A stretch of 64,000 nt of DNA, from the NCBI GenBank assembly GCA_911728455.2, contig OU452236.1, positions 9,703,195 to 9,767,194 on the forward strand. Reading direction: 5' to 3'. The position numbers and the translations under genes were made by a program. Shown here piece after piece: positions 45,001-57,000 of the stretch (its first letter is position 1; every line of letters begins with the position of its first letter). The stretch comes from Marthasterias glacialis. Lineage: Eukaryota > Echinodermata > Asteroidea > Forcipulatida > Asteriidae. The notes beneath the pieces are model-generated. The model saw only the letters and a list, made by a program, of their open reading frames with translations. It searched no databases and was not told the origin of the DNA.

Positions 45001-48000
45001 ATGCGGTGTCAATAAAATAAAGAAGTGTGTATCGCTAGTGAACGTTGATGGCGCTATATCAAATTAACGGTCTCATTTTGTAACATCACCTTTACTGAAC
45101 ACTGGTGTACTGTACAGTCAATCTGACATTTGACAGATTCAAATTCCGAGCTCATTATCTGTATTAAAAAGTTCCAAAGTTTTATAAAAACTACCCCACT
45201 TTGATAAACATCATAAACACAAGTGTGCACGGCTAAAGAAATACACAGACATTTTGAAAAGCGATGACTTTACTTTTAAACTTTACTTTTAAACAGTTTT
45301 ACTCAGCGAATCCCGACAACAACTCTCGCGGGGGTAAAGTGCCTCTGGCCCCGCTGGTGCACACTTGTGACTCTCGTACGTAAGCACGTACGTGATCGGT
45401 ATATATAGAACGAAAGACGATCACTTTGTCAATTACATTTTCTCCACCATTATACATCAAACAACTCACGTGAGCATGTGATCATCTCAGTAAAGTCTCC
45501 TCTTCCTCTCCCTGTCACAATTAAGCCACCAGAATGACATAAAGGGAAACATTTCCACACTGAACTTGGCATGACGTAACAGTTTTTCTTTGCGTTGGCA
45601 TTATTACTTACACAGAACTTAACACACCGCAAAGTTCGATGAACTGTGACAAGACCAGGGCCCAATTTCAAAAAGCTGCTCAACAGCCAATTTTGTGCTA
45701 AACGGGCGTGTTAAACAGATTTTCTATTTCATAGCCTCTATTAAGCACGATTTTTTGCTTAGCGTGGTAAGCAACCAACAAACAGCCTTAAACACTCGTT
45801 TTTGTGCTTTTATAAAAGCAAGTCATGTTGTGTCAAAATGGCCGCTATAATTTGGAGGAGAGTCACAATATTGTCATGATAATCAATGTAATTATCCTGT
45901 TAGTGTTAATAGACTAGTTTTATCGAAAGGCATGGCTGGAAAATTGCCCTGAATTACAGTAAAGACATGAATTTAACAACAGTCATATTTCATACGGTGT
46001 GAACGTTTTGCCAAAGCAAATCAAACTTGGGAAAATAACGGCGTTAACTTTGCAGTACTGCTGTAGAATAGAATTTAGAAAGGGAACGGACATCATGACT
46101 GACACAATTTTTGTTATGACTCACCTTGATCTTTAAGATAAATAAGAAATATGACGAAAGAAATGTCCTTTGTGATCCATTCAGTATCACGGATTCGTTA
46201 ATGTAAGTTAACTTTGTACTAGTCCAGTCCCAGCAGTACTCTTAAAAATGTGCACAGCAACGGTAATGAAACATCATCGGCAGCTAGTTATTTTGTGTGT
46301 GAAGTACGCGTATATTGCACGTAAAAATGTGTACAAACACATTGTGAAAACTTAGTTTTACCAAACATCGATCAAACATTGTAACAATGTAATACAAAGT
46401 TTCATTTTGGCTGTATATCTCTTTATTATTCGAACCAAAGGGGGCGCTTTCTGACGTGACCCAATTCCATCAGAAAATTTTATTATTTCCATCGATAATT
46501 TCCTTTTTTGTTGATTTTTTAGCCACCGCTACTCCGTTGACTTCGTCCGCCATTTTATAAATTTTTGATCGGAAGTATTTTTTGCTTAAGCAGACGGTAC
46601 TTTTTTGTTGCGTGGGCAGTTTGTTTACGTGCTTAAGTTAGCAAACGCTGGTGAAATACGTTTACGCTTAGTAAGCAGAAAAATTTGCTTGCCATTAAGC
46701 AGCTCTATGAAATTGGGCCCTGACTTGTTGCGTGTATGTATATACACAGCGTGCAGTAAAAGCCTAGAGTGCACACGCACGGGGTGCAATACAGTAAGGT
46801 AACTGTACAGACTCTACCGGCGATCGCGCTAAAAACGGCACGTTTCACCTTAATATAACTTCGTTATTCAACGGCCAATTTTGTTCAAATTTCACAATTA
46901 GTCTTTTATAGTCGTTATCTATTACTAAAAAATTCAACATGTAGTTTGCTCAAAAAAAATTTGAAATAATTTTTTATTTATTTTTAAACTCGTTGTCGTA
47001 ACAAACTGTAACATTTGATGACGTCGTCAATGTAATATTTTCAAAGGTCATAAACTACACTTTATTTCGTACACTAAAACCATGTCCAAATTCTGTTTCA
47101 TATTGACTCCACAGCCTTAATTGTGACTTTTTAAGCATTTTTTGCTTCAACTTCCGGTTTGAACCGGAAGACAAGGTCAAATTGGGGTTATCTCTGTGAG
47201 ACATTTAATTATTTTTTAAAGACCTTTCCGATGATGTATAGATTTTAAAAATCCATTGCGTACTTCAGGAGTTATGATTTTTTCAAATAATAAACTTCGA
47301 TTTAACGTAATTCGACACCCGATGACGTCATCATGACGTCACTCAAACGGTTTCGTCTCCTTGCCATAAACTACCTATGTATGAATTTTCAAAGTTATAT
47401 GACCTTCGGAAGTGTGCAATTGAAAGTGGACAATCGCCAGTGAGAAGAAGAAGAAGTATTAAAAACTAGAAATTTAGAGTTTGTGAACAAACTCACGGTG
47501 TTCGGCTTAATTACGTAATTGAAAATTTTAAGGTCTATATTGTGTGCACGTTTCTTGTCTATTTGTGCTTTGCTGACGGGCGAAATATTTAGTTGTACTT
47601 TTTTATCTTTATTCATGAAGGTTTGTCATATGAAACTTCAACTTCTGGTTTGACAGGAACTAAAGGTCAAATAGGGTCACACCTTGTGCATGGTATCTAG
47701 AATTGTCAGAGAGCTTGAAATTGATGTAACGATTATTAATGTACCACGTTTCTTTAATAAGGTACATATTTTTTTAGTACAAACTTATACTTCCGGTTTC
47801 GACCGGAAGTGAAGGTCAAATGAGGTCACACTTTGTAAATATTTGTAGAATCGTCGAGGGGCTTTAAAATTAAGTTATAAAATTAATACACAAATTTACG
47901 TAATTCAGAAACTATTTTTCATAACAAAACTACTACTTCCGGTTTCGACCGGAAGTGAAGGTCAAATGGGGTCACACCCTTTGTAAGATTTTTTTAGTAC

Positions 48001-51000
48001 TTCAAGACCTTTCATATGGTGTAAAGATCATGTATGTAGCATGTATTATTCTTAAGATATGATTATTTTAGTATAAAACTTCAATTTAATGTAATGACGT
48101 CATCGATGACGTCATCATTCCCAAAATTTTGCTTTGTCATATACACACTGTGGTCTAGGTATATAGTAAGTATCAAGTCCGTACATGCTTTAGTTTTTGA
48201 GATAGCAAAATAATTTGTTTTTCGACCTCGTGTATCAATTTCGTTGTGACGTAGCTATGACGTCATACATTACATTGTTAGAATGCTCGTGAGCTAACAA
48301 AAATATTATGCATTAAAAGTTTGTTCATATCTTTATTCACTTAGGCTCTAGAGCCCCAAATAACATCAATTTTAACTTTATCTTCCGGTTTTGACCGGAA
48401 GTAAAGGTCAAATGGGGTCACGGTGTGCATACAATTTGTCCCACATCACAAGACCTTTCATATGCACCAAAGATTTTGAATGTAGCATTTGCCGTTCTTG
48501 AGTTATTAAATTTTTGAATTATTTAACGTTTATTTAACCTAATGACGTCATCAATGACGTCATCATTCCAAAAAAGTTTCGGTATCATCCACTCACTAAT
48601 ATCTTTGTACATGGTAAGTTTCAAGTTCATACAAGCTTTACTTTTTGAGAAAATTTGTGGACAAGTTTCGACGACTAAGAAAGCCCAGAAAAAAAAAAAA
48701 CAGAACAATAACAATAGGTTTTCGGCTGCTGGCCGAACACCTAAAAAAAAACGAACAAAAACAAGAGGTCTTCGGACCAGAGTCCGAACACCTAATAATA
48801 AACAAAACTAAAAATAAACAAATTCCCAAGATAAGTGATACCAGCACTGGAGATGGAGATGCTGATGTTTTATTTCTTTACTTGTGGTGGGACTTACCTC
48901 TTACCTGAATATCAAGACTGTTGTTGTATTCTGGTTGTCCTAGTCGTTGACACTTATAAACACCAGAATGTTCCTCTCTTGGTGCTCCATAATTCTTGCC
49001 AAATTCACTCTTAAAAATCAAATGCTCTCTGTGAGGAGCAACCAGGCTTGACAAAAATGGTGAGCTAACTACGCATCCAATTATAAGTTGACCGAAGCGA
49101 GGGTAGATAAGGAGAGTGCCGTTAGCGTAGTACTGATAGAGCATACGCTCTCGATATTGAAGTAGAAACCTTTCCTGGGTTGGCTCTAGGGTTAATATTA
49201 AAACATGAATGTTAGACACCTTTGCCATAATATGTTTTTATTATTTTTTATTACACAATGCCCAGTGAAAACAAATCATAATATTAAAATAGATCTAGAT
49301 AGGTATGTACATGGTGAATGTTATTGTTGTCTTCAAACTTTACGACTTCTCCAAAAGTTTGTTTTAGAAAAACAATTGTCATAAAATGCTGTTTTCTCTA
49401 ATCCCTTCAATAACAATAACTGTTAATTATTTTTGACATCAATAACACTTGAATATAACTCTTGTCACTGTCATGATTAAGATGATTTGATTGTAAATTG
49501 TGTAAACAGACAAGCAATACTTTTAAATAGTTTTTTACAAAAAACAGATTCCTTAAATAGTTGCAGCTTGGACAAGTCAGTAGGAAAGTATAGTGTATAG
49601 AATGTTTTTGTTGTTGTTTGATTCTAGTATCTACTGGGGCCACTGAAGCAGGGTATAATATAGAGATAGAGTTTGGATGCATAAATACAATAGGGACCAT
49701 AGCTATAGTCACAGTGTTATATTGATTGAGTTATCCTTACCGAGACAGAATAGTATGCAAATTGGGGTTTTCTTGGAATGTAGAGTTTTGGGGCGTTGGC
49801 CAGGACACTTCACCACTTTACAGCAGAGGAGAAACATGTGGGTTCCCAACTCAGCAGTTCCTGTACACTTTGGTAACGAACGCTTGCTATAGTATAGTTT
49901 GAGGCTTGAAATAAAGAGCCAGAATTGAGAAATCCTCATGATTTTTCCTGTGTGGCATCAGAATTTAGTTTGCTGTGTGCAGCACCATATTTATGGTGAA
50001 AGAGCTGAATATTTATCCAAGCAGATTGAGAACAATATTTCAAGGTGACTACCTGGAGTGACTAAGCTGTAAGTTAAAACCTTTTGTCTTTATTATCAAG
50101 ACGTACGGATGTACCTTTAAATTAAGAAAAGTTTGAAAGATAAGGTAGTTTATGAATGCCGTTTTCTGTGTGTATGGCTGATATTGATATTGTAATTGAA
50201 CTAGACAGAACTGGATTCCTAGCTGTAGACCTTGGAGAAGATAATTTGTTAAAAAAATAGTAATTGTTGAAAAGTGTCTTAGTTTGAGCATTTGGTACAA
50301 AGCTGTGTGAGTACGACGAAGACTCTGTTCAACACTCGATGTTATAGAACTGATTAAGGAGACAAGTTTGCGATATTGTTTCATTCAATGAGTGATTACA
50401 GTCGTGATTAATGATGTTGAAGATCGTACAAATTATTTCGATTTGGGTTATTTATTCCATTTTATTAGATGGCCAATTAATATGGGCGCAGTTTGATGCC
50501 GTACAAGCAACATACACCAGGAAGATCGCCTTGATACTGAGAGATTCAGAGATTGCTGATACTTGAGAACTTGATTTACATGATATGAACTTGTCATCGC
50601 TATCCACTCGCCGGAGAAGGACTTAAGACTTTGGGCTCTGAGTTGAGCATGAACTGTATACGGTGCTGTGAGAACCGATGAGGCGATTCTTCAATCAATT
50701 TTAGAGATGGAGTTTATTGTTTATCGTAGTATGTCAAAGTTCAATTGGAATTCAATTTCAATTAAGATTAATGGAATGATTGAAAAGTTAATCAAGATGT
50801 TTACTAAATAGAATCCAGACCATATTATTTGTAATTCTGATTGTATCCAGATTGTATCATTTTGTGTTGCTTTGAGAGAAAATAACGGTTCAAGAATAAT
50901 TTATTTAATTTGGTTTTGTTGGTTTTTCATTTAGTGCCTAAGTCAGACTAGGTACAGTCCTGACAGTCACTAGGCCTATACCCTGCAATGAAAGCATCTT

Positions 51001-54000
51001 TTGCTGCACAGCATTAAATATTCCCTATAAGATTCCTTCATTTAATCTCTCAATGTACATGAAACTTGATCTGGTGCATTGGCGAGCTGTATGTGGAAAT
51101 GTTACTACAAAAGACTACAGTTTATAGTCAGCTTCTCTAATTACAGCACCCTCCTAGCAATTCAATAATTAAATGTGTCCTGACAATGTAAACAATCTAA
51201 AGTAACATGCTTTAAAACTTGAATCATTGCTAATGAATGCATATTATCAAACTCATTACCAATTGATATTAGTTATAAAGTTGTACGTATACAGGTTGTA
51301 CCTTTGAGTCTACTGATGTACATTTAAGCATCTTTTCTATGGTTACATACCACAACGAGGCTCTTCTCCTGCCCATCTACCATCATGACATGTGCGTTCA
51401 GCTGAAGTCACCAGTTTGTTCACTAATGGATCACGACATCTTGATATTATAGTAGCTCCATGTGTGAAGGTCATTATAGATGGATCAATATTTTCAATTT
51501 TATCCAGTCCATTCACATACTGTGCAATATCCTGTTTTCTTTTAGGACGTTGACAGCTGTGGCTATACGAAACTTCTGAAACAAGAAAGTTTTCACAATT
51601 TCAAATTCATGTGACTATCATAATTATGAATTGCCTTCTGAAGGTCCCACTGATTCAAACATTTCTTTCTTGATTTCCACAAAGAAATAAATGTACAATA
51701 CCATTTACTTTCTACAGCTTTAACAGTAAAATATAGTAAACACGTTTACATGTTCAAACCATCTGGGATTTAAAAATCTAATCAATTGAAATTAAGCAAT
51801 TTTTTTAATCACTTACTGTCAGGAATTCCAAAATATTTCTATGCCCAGAGTTCAGAATGTATGGAATATTTTTGTTGTTGAGAGCATTGTTGTCAGAATG
51901 AAACCATGACTTCACAAAGACAACAAACATTTTTATAAAATGTTGCGGGATTTCCTTTTTCTCAATAATAGAGAAAATGTGGGTTTCGTTCACTCTGAAT
52001 CATGGCATGCTGTAATCTTGGTCTTACATGCCAAATACAAAAGTGGCAGCCTATCGATGTCATGAAATCCTCATTTGTCCAACAAAAAGACGAAGGTTTG
52101 GAACTGGGGATAACACAATAACCCCCACAAAAAGGGAGATTTAGGGCATGAAATTCCGTATCCTTGATTCCTTTTTGTTCAGGGCAAACAAAGAGTAGCA
52201 CCATGAGTGCATACACTGTGCATGCTACACAATGGATTAGGAAACAAAAACTGGTAAACTAGTACAATTTTAGTGGTGGCTCTAAAAAGTTCCTGTGTGG
52301 TCTCGACGTATCGAACTCTGCTCGTCTTCAGGAGAATCCTGGACTGCCGCTGATGGTGAGGCTTAAGTAGGGCTGGAGGGATGCACATTTGGGCGGGAGG
52401 AATCCAAGTTGTTGTTGACCAGTGATGCATGGGAGTTGACTGCTGGCTGGATGGGTGTGCGCTGGAGTGTGTCAGTGTTAAGGTGAACTGAAGGTGGAAT
52501 GGTGGACTTAAGTAGTGGTGACCAGATGTCGTTGATGAAGAACCTGACTGTCTTGTGGAACAGTGTTGTGTGACTTGATCTCAATAGCTTCCCTAATTCT
52601 GCGCCGGTGCCAGAACTTGACAGCACTCAAGCATCTAGACAAGACAGCCGCCAAATCAAGTCCGCATCCAGATTCTGCATACTCTAAAGAATGCCACCCA
52701 CAAGCAAGAAAATGCTGCCATCAAAGCTCTCCATCTTGACAAATCAATACACATCATGTCAGTGGACAAGGGTAACGCCACTGTGGTCATGTCCACTACG
52801 AATTATGACCGCAAGGTGTCCGACATCCTGTCGACCGACACTTACAGAGATCTGCAAAAAAAAAATTCCGGCCATCAAACGCAAGATCACCAACCAGCTT
52901 CGGTCTCTCCGCTAGTCTCAAGCCACCAACACGACCATGTACCATCATCAAGCCCGCTGCATCCTCCTACCCACATTTCTTTGGTCAGCTCAAGATACAC
53001 AAGCCTGATCTGATGTCCCCCTCCGCCCTATCGTGGCTTCCATGGGGTCTCCAATCTACAACACCGCCAGACACCTCACCAAGATTCTCCACCCACTGAT
53101 AGGCCACACACCGCATCACATCACCAACTTCAGCCAGTTCGTCAACACCATCATAAAGACCTTCAGCTCAGTCAATCTGACATTCTTGTCAGTTTTGACG
53201 TAGTCTCTCTCTTCACAAACATACCAACCAAAAAAGCATGCCTCATCACCAAACAACGCCTGCAAGCCTACCATCACAGACCGCACAAGCCTGACTCACG
53301 AACAAGTCCACAAACTGCTCTTCACCTGTGTTTCATCTTCCTGCTTCAGGTGGATAGACCAATTCTTTGAACAAACCACTGGGGCCCCCATGGGATCTCT
53401 TTATCCCTGGTCCTAGCTCATTTTTTCATGGAAGTGTTCGAACTAGACATCATTGAGAATGCCAATCTTCGCCCCAACCTCTGGCTCCACTACGTTGATG
53501 ACACCTTTGTGGTTAGGCCCGATGGCAAGACGGCACTTCAAGATTTTTTTCATCCACCTGAACAACCAGCATAAAATTCACCATGGACAAGAAGAGAACA
53601 ACACCATTTCCTTCCTAGATGTCCAAATTACACAAAGAGCAAGTGGCACCCTCACCCACACAGTACACCACAAGCCTACACACACAGACCGATACCTTTA
53701 CAGCTCATCTTTCCATCATCCATGCTTTAAGTCTGCTGTCCAGAGCACTGTGGTCCGCCGTGCTTTTCAGCACCTGTGACCAACACAGCTTGAAGCAATA
53801 TCAAAACATCGCTACAACTCAACTAATACATGACCTTCAACTTCAGCCAGCCCAATCCAAGCATCCCACCAGAGGGACGACCACAGTTCAAGGCATCCAT
53901 CACTCTTCCCTACATCGGCCACGCATCACACCAACTCCAGAGCATCTTCAGCCAAGTTCAAGTCAAGACCTTCCACACAACACCCAACAAGATTCAAACA

Positions 54001-57000
54001 TCACTACATACACACAAGGACAAGCAAGACACACAGAACCAGGCCGGTGTTTGCCGCATTCCCTGTGAATGTGGTAAAGCGTACATCGGAGAGACTGGCT
54101 GCAACCTTTCATCAAGAATCAAAGAACACCAAGCACATGGCAGACTAGGACATCTCAAGAAATCTGCCATCATCAAACATTCCCATGAACAAGACCACAT
54201 CAACTGGAGCAAGCACAACTCATTGCCCCTGTCAAGATCTGGCACACGCGCTCAATCAGGGAAGCCATCGAGATCAAGTCACACAAACTGTTCGACAAGA
54301 CATCAGGTTTTCATCAACGACATCTAGTCACCACTACTTAAGTCCACCCTTCCACCTGCAGCTCACCTTAAAATGACACACTCCAGCGCATACACATCCA
54401 ACCAGCAGTCAACTCCCATGCATCACCGGTCAACAACAACTTGGATTCTTCCTGCCCAAATGTGCATCCCTCCAGCAGCAGCAGTCCAGAAATCTTCTTA
54501 AGACGAGCAGAGTATACGTACTGTTTTAAAGGTCGAGACCACATCGGTTCTTTTCAGAGCCACCACTCCCAAAAGAGATTTTGACATGGTTGTAACAGCA
54601 AATTTTACTAGTTTACTAGTTAAAGTTTCCTATCCTTCACACCATGTAAGGCTTCAAACATCACTTTCACAATGAAATGTCTGGGCTAATTGTATACACA
54701 TCTGCTGCAGGCATCCCTGGACATGTATTTAAAACGTGTTTATCAGGCTTATGTTGCATAACAGGAGCATGTTTTTGTGTAAACATGTCTTCCAGCAGTA
54801 AGTGGTTTTAACCTCTTACAGCTGGAAGACCTGTATACACAAAAATTACAATACCCCTTCCAGGTCAGGGTCACAGTCAGCCTGAAGTATTCCGACTTGT
54901 TCCAACTTTTTTAACCAGTTGTTACAGCCGTTGACCTTTTGACGAATGAAGTGAGTTTTTCTTTGGTACTCTTTCACGGTATTGTCCCCATACAAGTGAT
55001 GTTGTTAATTTTTATAAAATGCTATCCATGGAAAACAGTATAAAAACTCCAATATCATTCCCCTAGCTCATAATGGGTGCCAACTGTATATTAATTCTTT
55101 TGGATTTAGTTAGGTTACTTGGTGGATACAGTATGTACTGAATACTGCCTGTCACCTCTGAAAGTATGCCTTCTGCACTTGCTTGTTTGAATAATAACTA
55201 AAATCAATTGATAAATAAAAAATAAATCCAATCCAATCAAATGATCCTACCACAGCTTGGGAGAGATGGTTCCCAGTTTCCATTCCTACATGTTGCTGAT
55301 GCTTGTCCATTGACCCTGAAGCCACTGTTGCAGCGAATTGTAATAATATCTCCATCCCCAAAGATAATTTCAAAACCAGAATTTGCTATATTTTGGTTTC
55401 TGTGATAAATAAGGGCTCGCTGAACTGAAGGTCTGGTGCATGCTTGAAACTCATGTGCTGGTTCATCTTCAATGGAAAAGTATGTGATGAAAAAGTTATA
55501 GAAAGGCTCATGAATTAATTATGCTTTGTGGAAACAAACATGAAAGAACCTTCTAAAATAATCCATTGGATTAAATATCATAGAATATATTATAATATAA
55601 TATAATATAATATTTGTGAAGAAATAAAACTGTTGGTTGGCAGCATATAAACAGGAAGTGGAGTGTTGCATCAACACACACAAGCCCTGTTAGAGTGTCC
55701 CTCTATAACTTGACTTTTACCTTTACTAACAAGTTGTGTGGCTATAAAAGTCAGTTCAATGAGACCCATCCATTTCAGTATATTATTGTTAGGTTCAACA
55801 AATTACTTTTGAGCTTTTGCCCCAAAATCTAATAAGCTTATTTAAGGTAAACCTACCAAGTCTGTTAAATTTCCTGACATTTCGTGAATTCTGATTGAGT
55901 TTAGGTTAATAACAATCATGTCTAAAAATAGTCTAATAAGAGCAAGCCACAATTTTAAATATACATTAATTTGCAGATGGTGTATATTTACAGCAAACAA
56001 AAAGCTTGGCATACATTTTCAAAATCAAAGCGAATATCAGCAAACCTTAATTTTTATCATAATAGTAGATGTCAAATTTGCATCAGGGCACAGAATATTA
56101 TTTGTGTTTTACCGATACACCACATACACTGATGAGTGTTAAGCACTGTATACTCAGTACTTCTTCCCTGAGTCCTGTGGAAAAATCCACAGGCATATTA
56201 CTTGGTGGATTTCAAACCCAGAGCTTATCCCATCATAAAACAGATGTCTTACCACTAGACCACCAAGTTTGCACAATAGGAGGCAGTTCAAACCCTATAT
56301 TTTAACAGTCGATTCCGCAATGATTTTATAGATGTTAAATCGCTCTAGAATGGCAATGGTCATGGACTTGAATCCCACCTGATTAATACGCCTGAGGAAT
56401 TTTATGATGACTTTTTTTTCACTTGAGGAAAGTACCAAGTACAGTGCTCACCACACATCAGGGATTGGGTGAAACAAATCATTAATATCTGGATTCTTAA
56501 AACAGATCTTAGTTTTGTTAGATTAGTTGATGTATTATATTATAAGTTATCACACAAGCGTGATTGGAATATGGGAAAATATAGCGGTTCTGCATCCCAT
56601 ATCCCACTAGGCCACAGGCCGAGTGGGAAATGGGATGCAGACGTGCTTTATTTCCCCGAATTCCACAAGCGCAAGTGTGAAAACGAATTTATCTTCCAGT
56701 CAACTAGAAGATATTACAACTTTGAGCATTATTTGATGAAGAGCAAAACGTGCACCGCGCAAATTTAACTACTAAATTGTACAAAAATTATTCTGAAAAA
56801 GGTGAGCTTTCATGTTTTAAAAACCTGAAAGGTATCAGCAGGTTGGGGCTGCCGGCAGCCTATTCCACAAAGAGGGTGCACATATTGTGAAAGAATTTAG
56901 TTTTGCCAAGTGGCTGCTGTAAACATACCACGCCAGAGGTTGTCGAGCCTAGAGCCCAGTAGTTGATTTGGCACTTAGTAATTCACAAAGATAACCTGTA

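Larger units (their letters stand above)
43133..48800. repeat. Array of hairpin repeats around CTTCCGGTTTGACCGGAAG
   Basis: At least eleven copies of ACTTCCGGTTTGACCGGAAG or close variants occur at about 43319, 43443, 43571, 43741, 44284, 44732, 47150, 47638, 47789, 47935 and 48381. Each forms a hairpin, and most are followed by AGGTCAAATGGGGTCA-like sequence. Between them recur TGATGACGTCATCATGACGT-type strings (near 44450, 47320, 48090, 48540). GTTATATGACCTTCGGAAGT followed by a GACAATCGCCAG stretch occurs near 43913-43955 and 47393-47435. The array is split by unique sequence and by the transposon at 45656-46722. It lies in the intron between the Ig-like exon and the next CCP exon. Confidence 0.85.

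Noticed and set aside
49950-50960. Possible solo LTR (TGTGTGGCATCAG to CCTGACAGTCA)
   Set aside because: No second copy, target duplication or primer-binding site could be seen.
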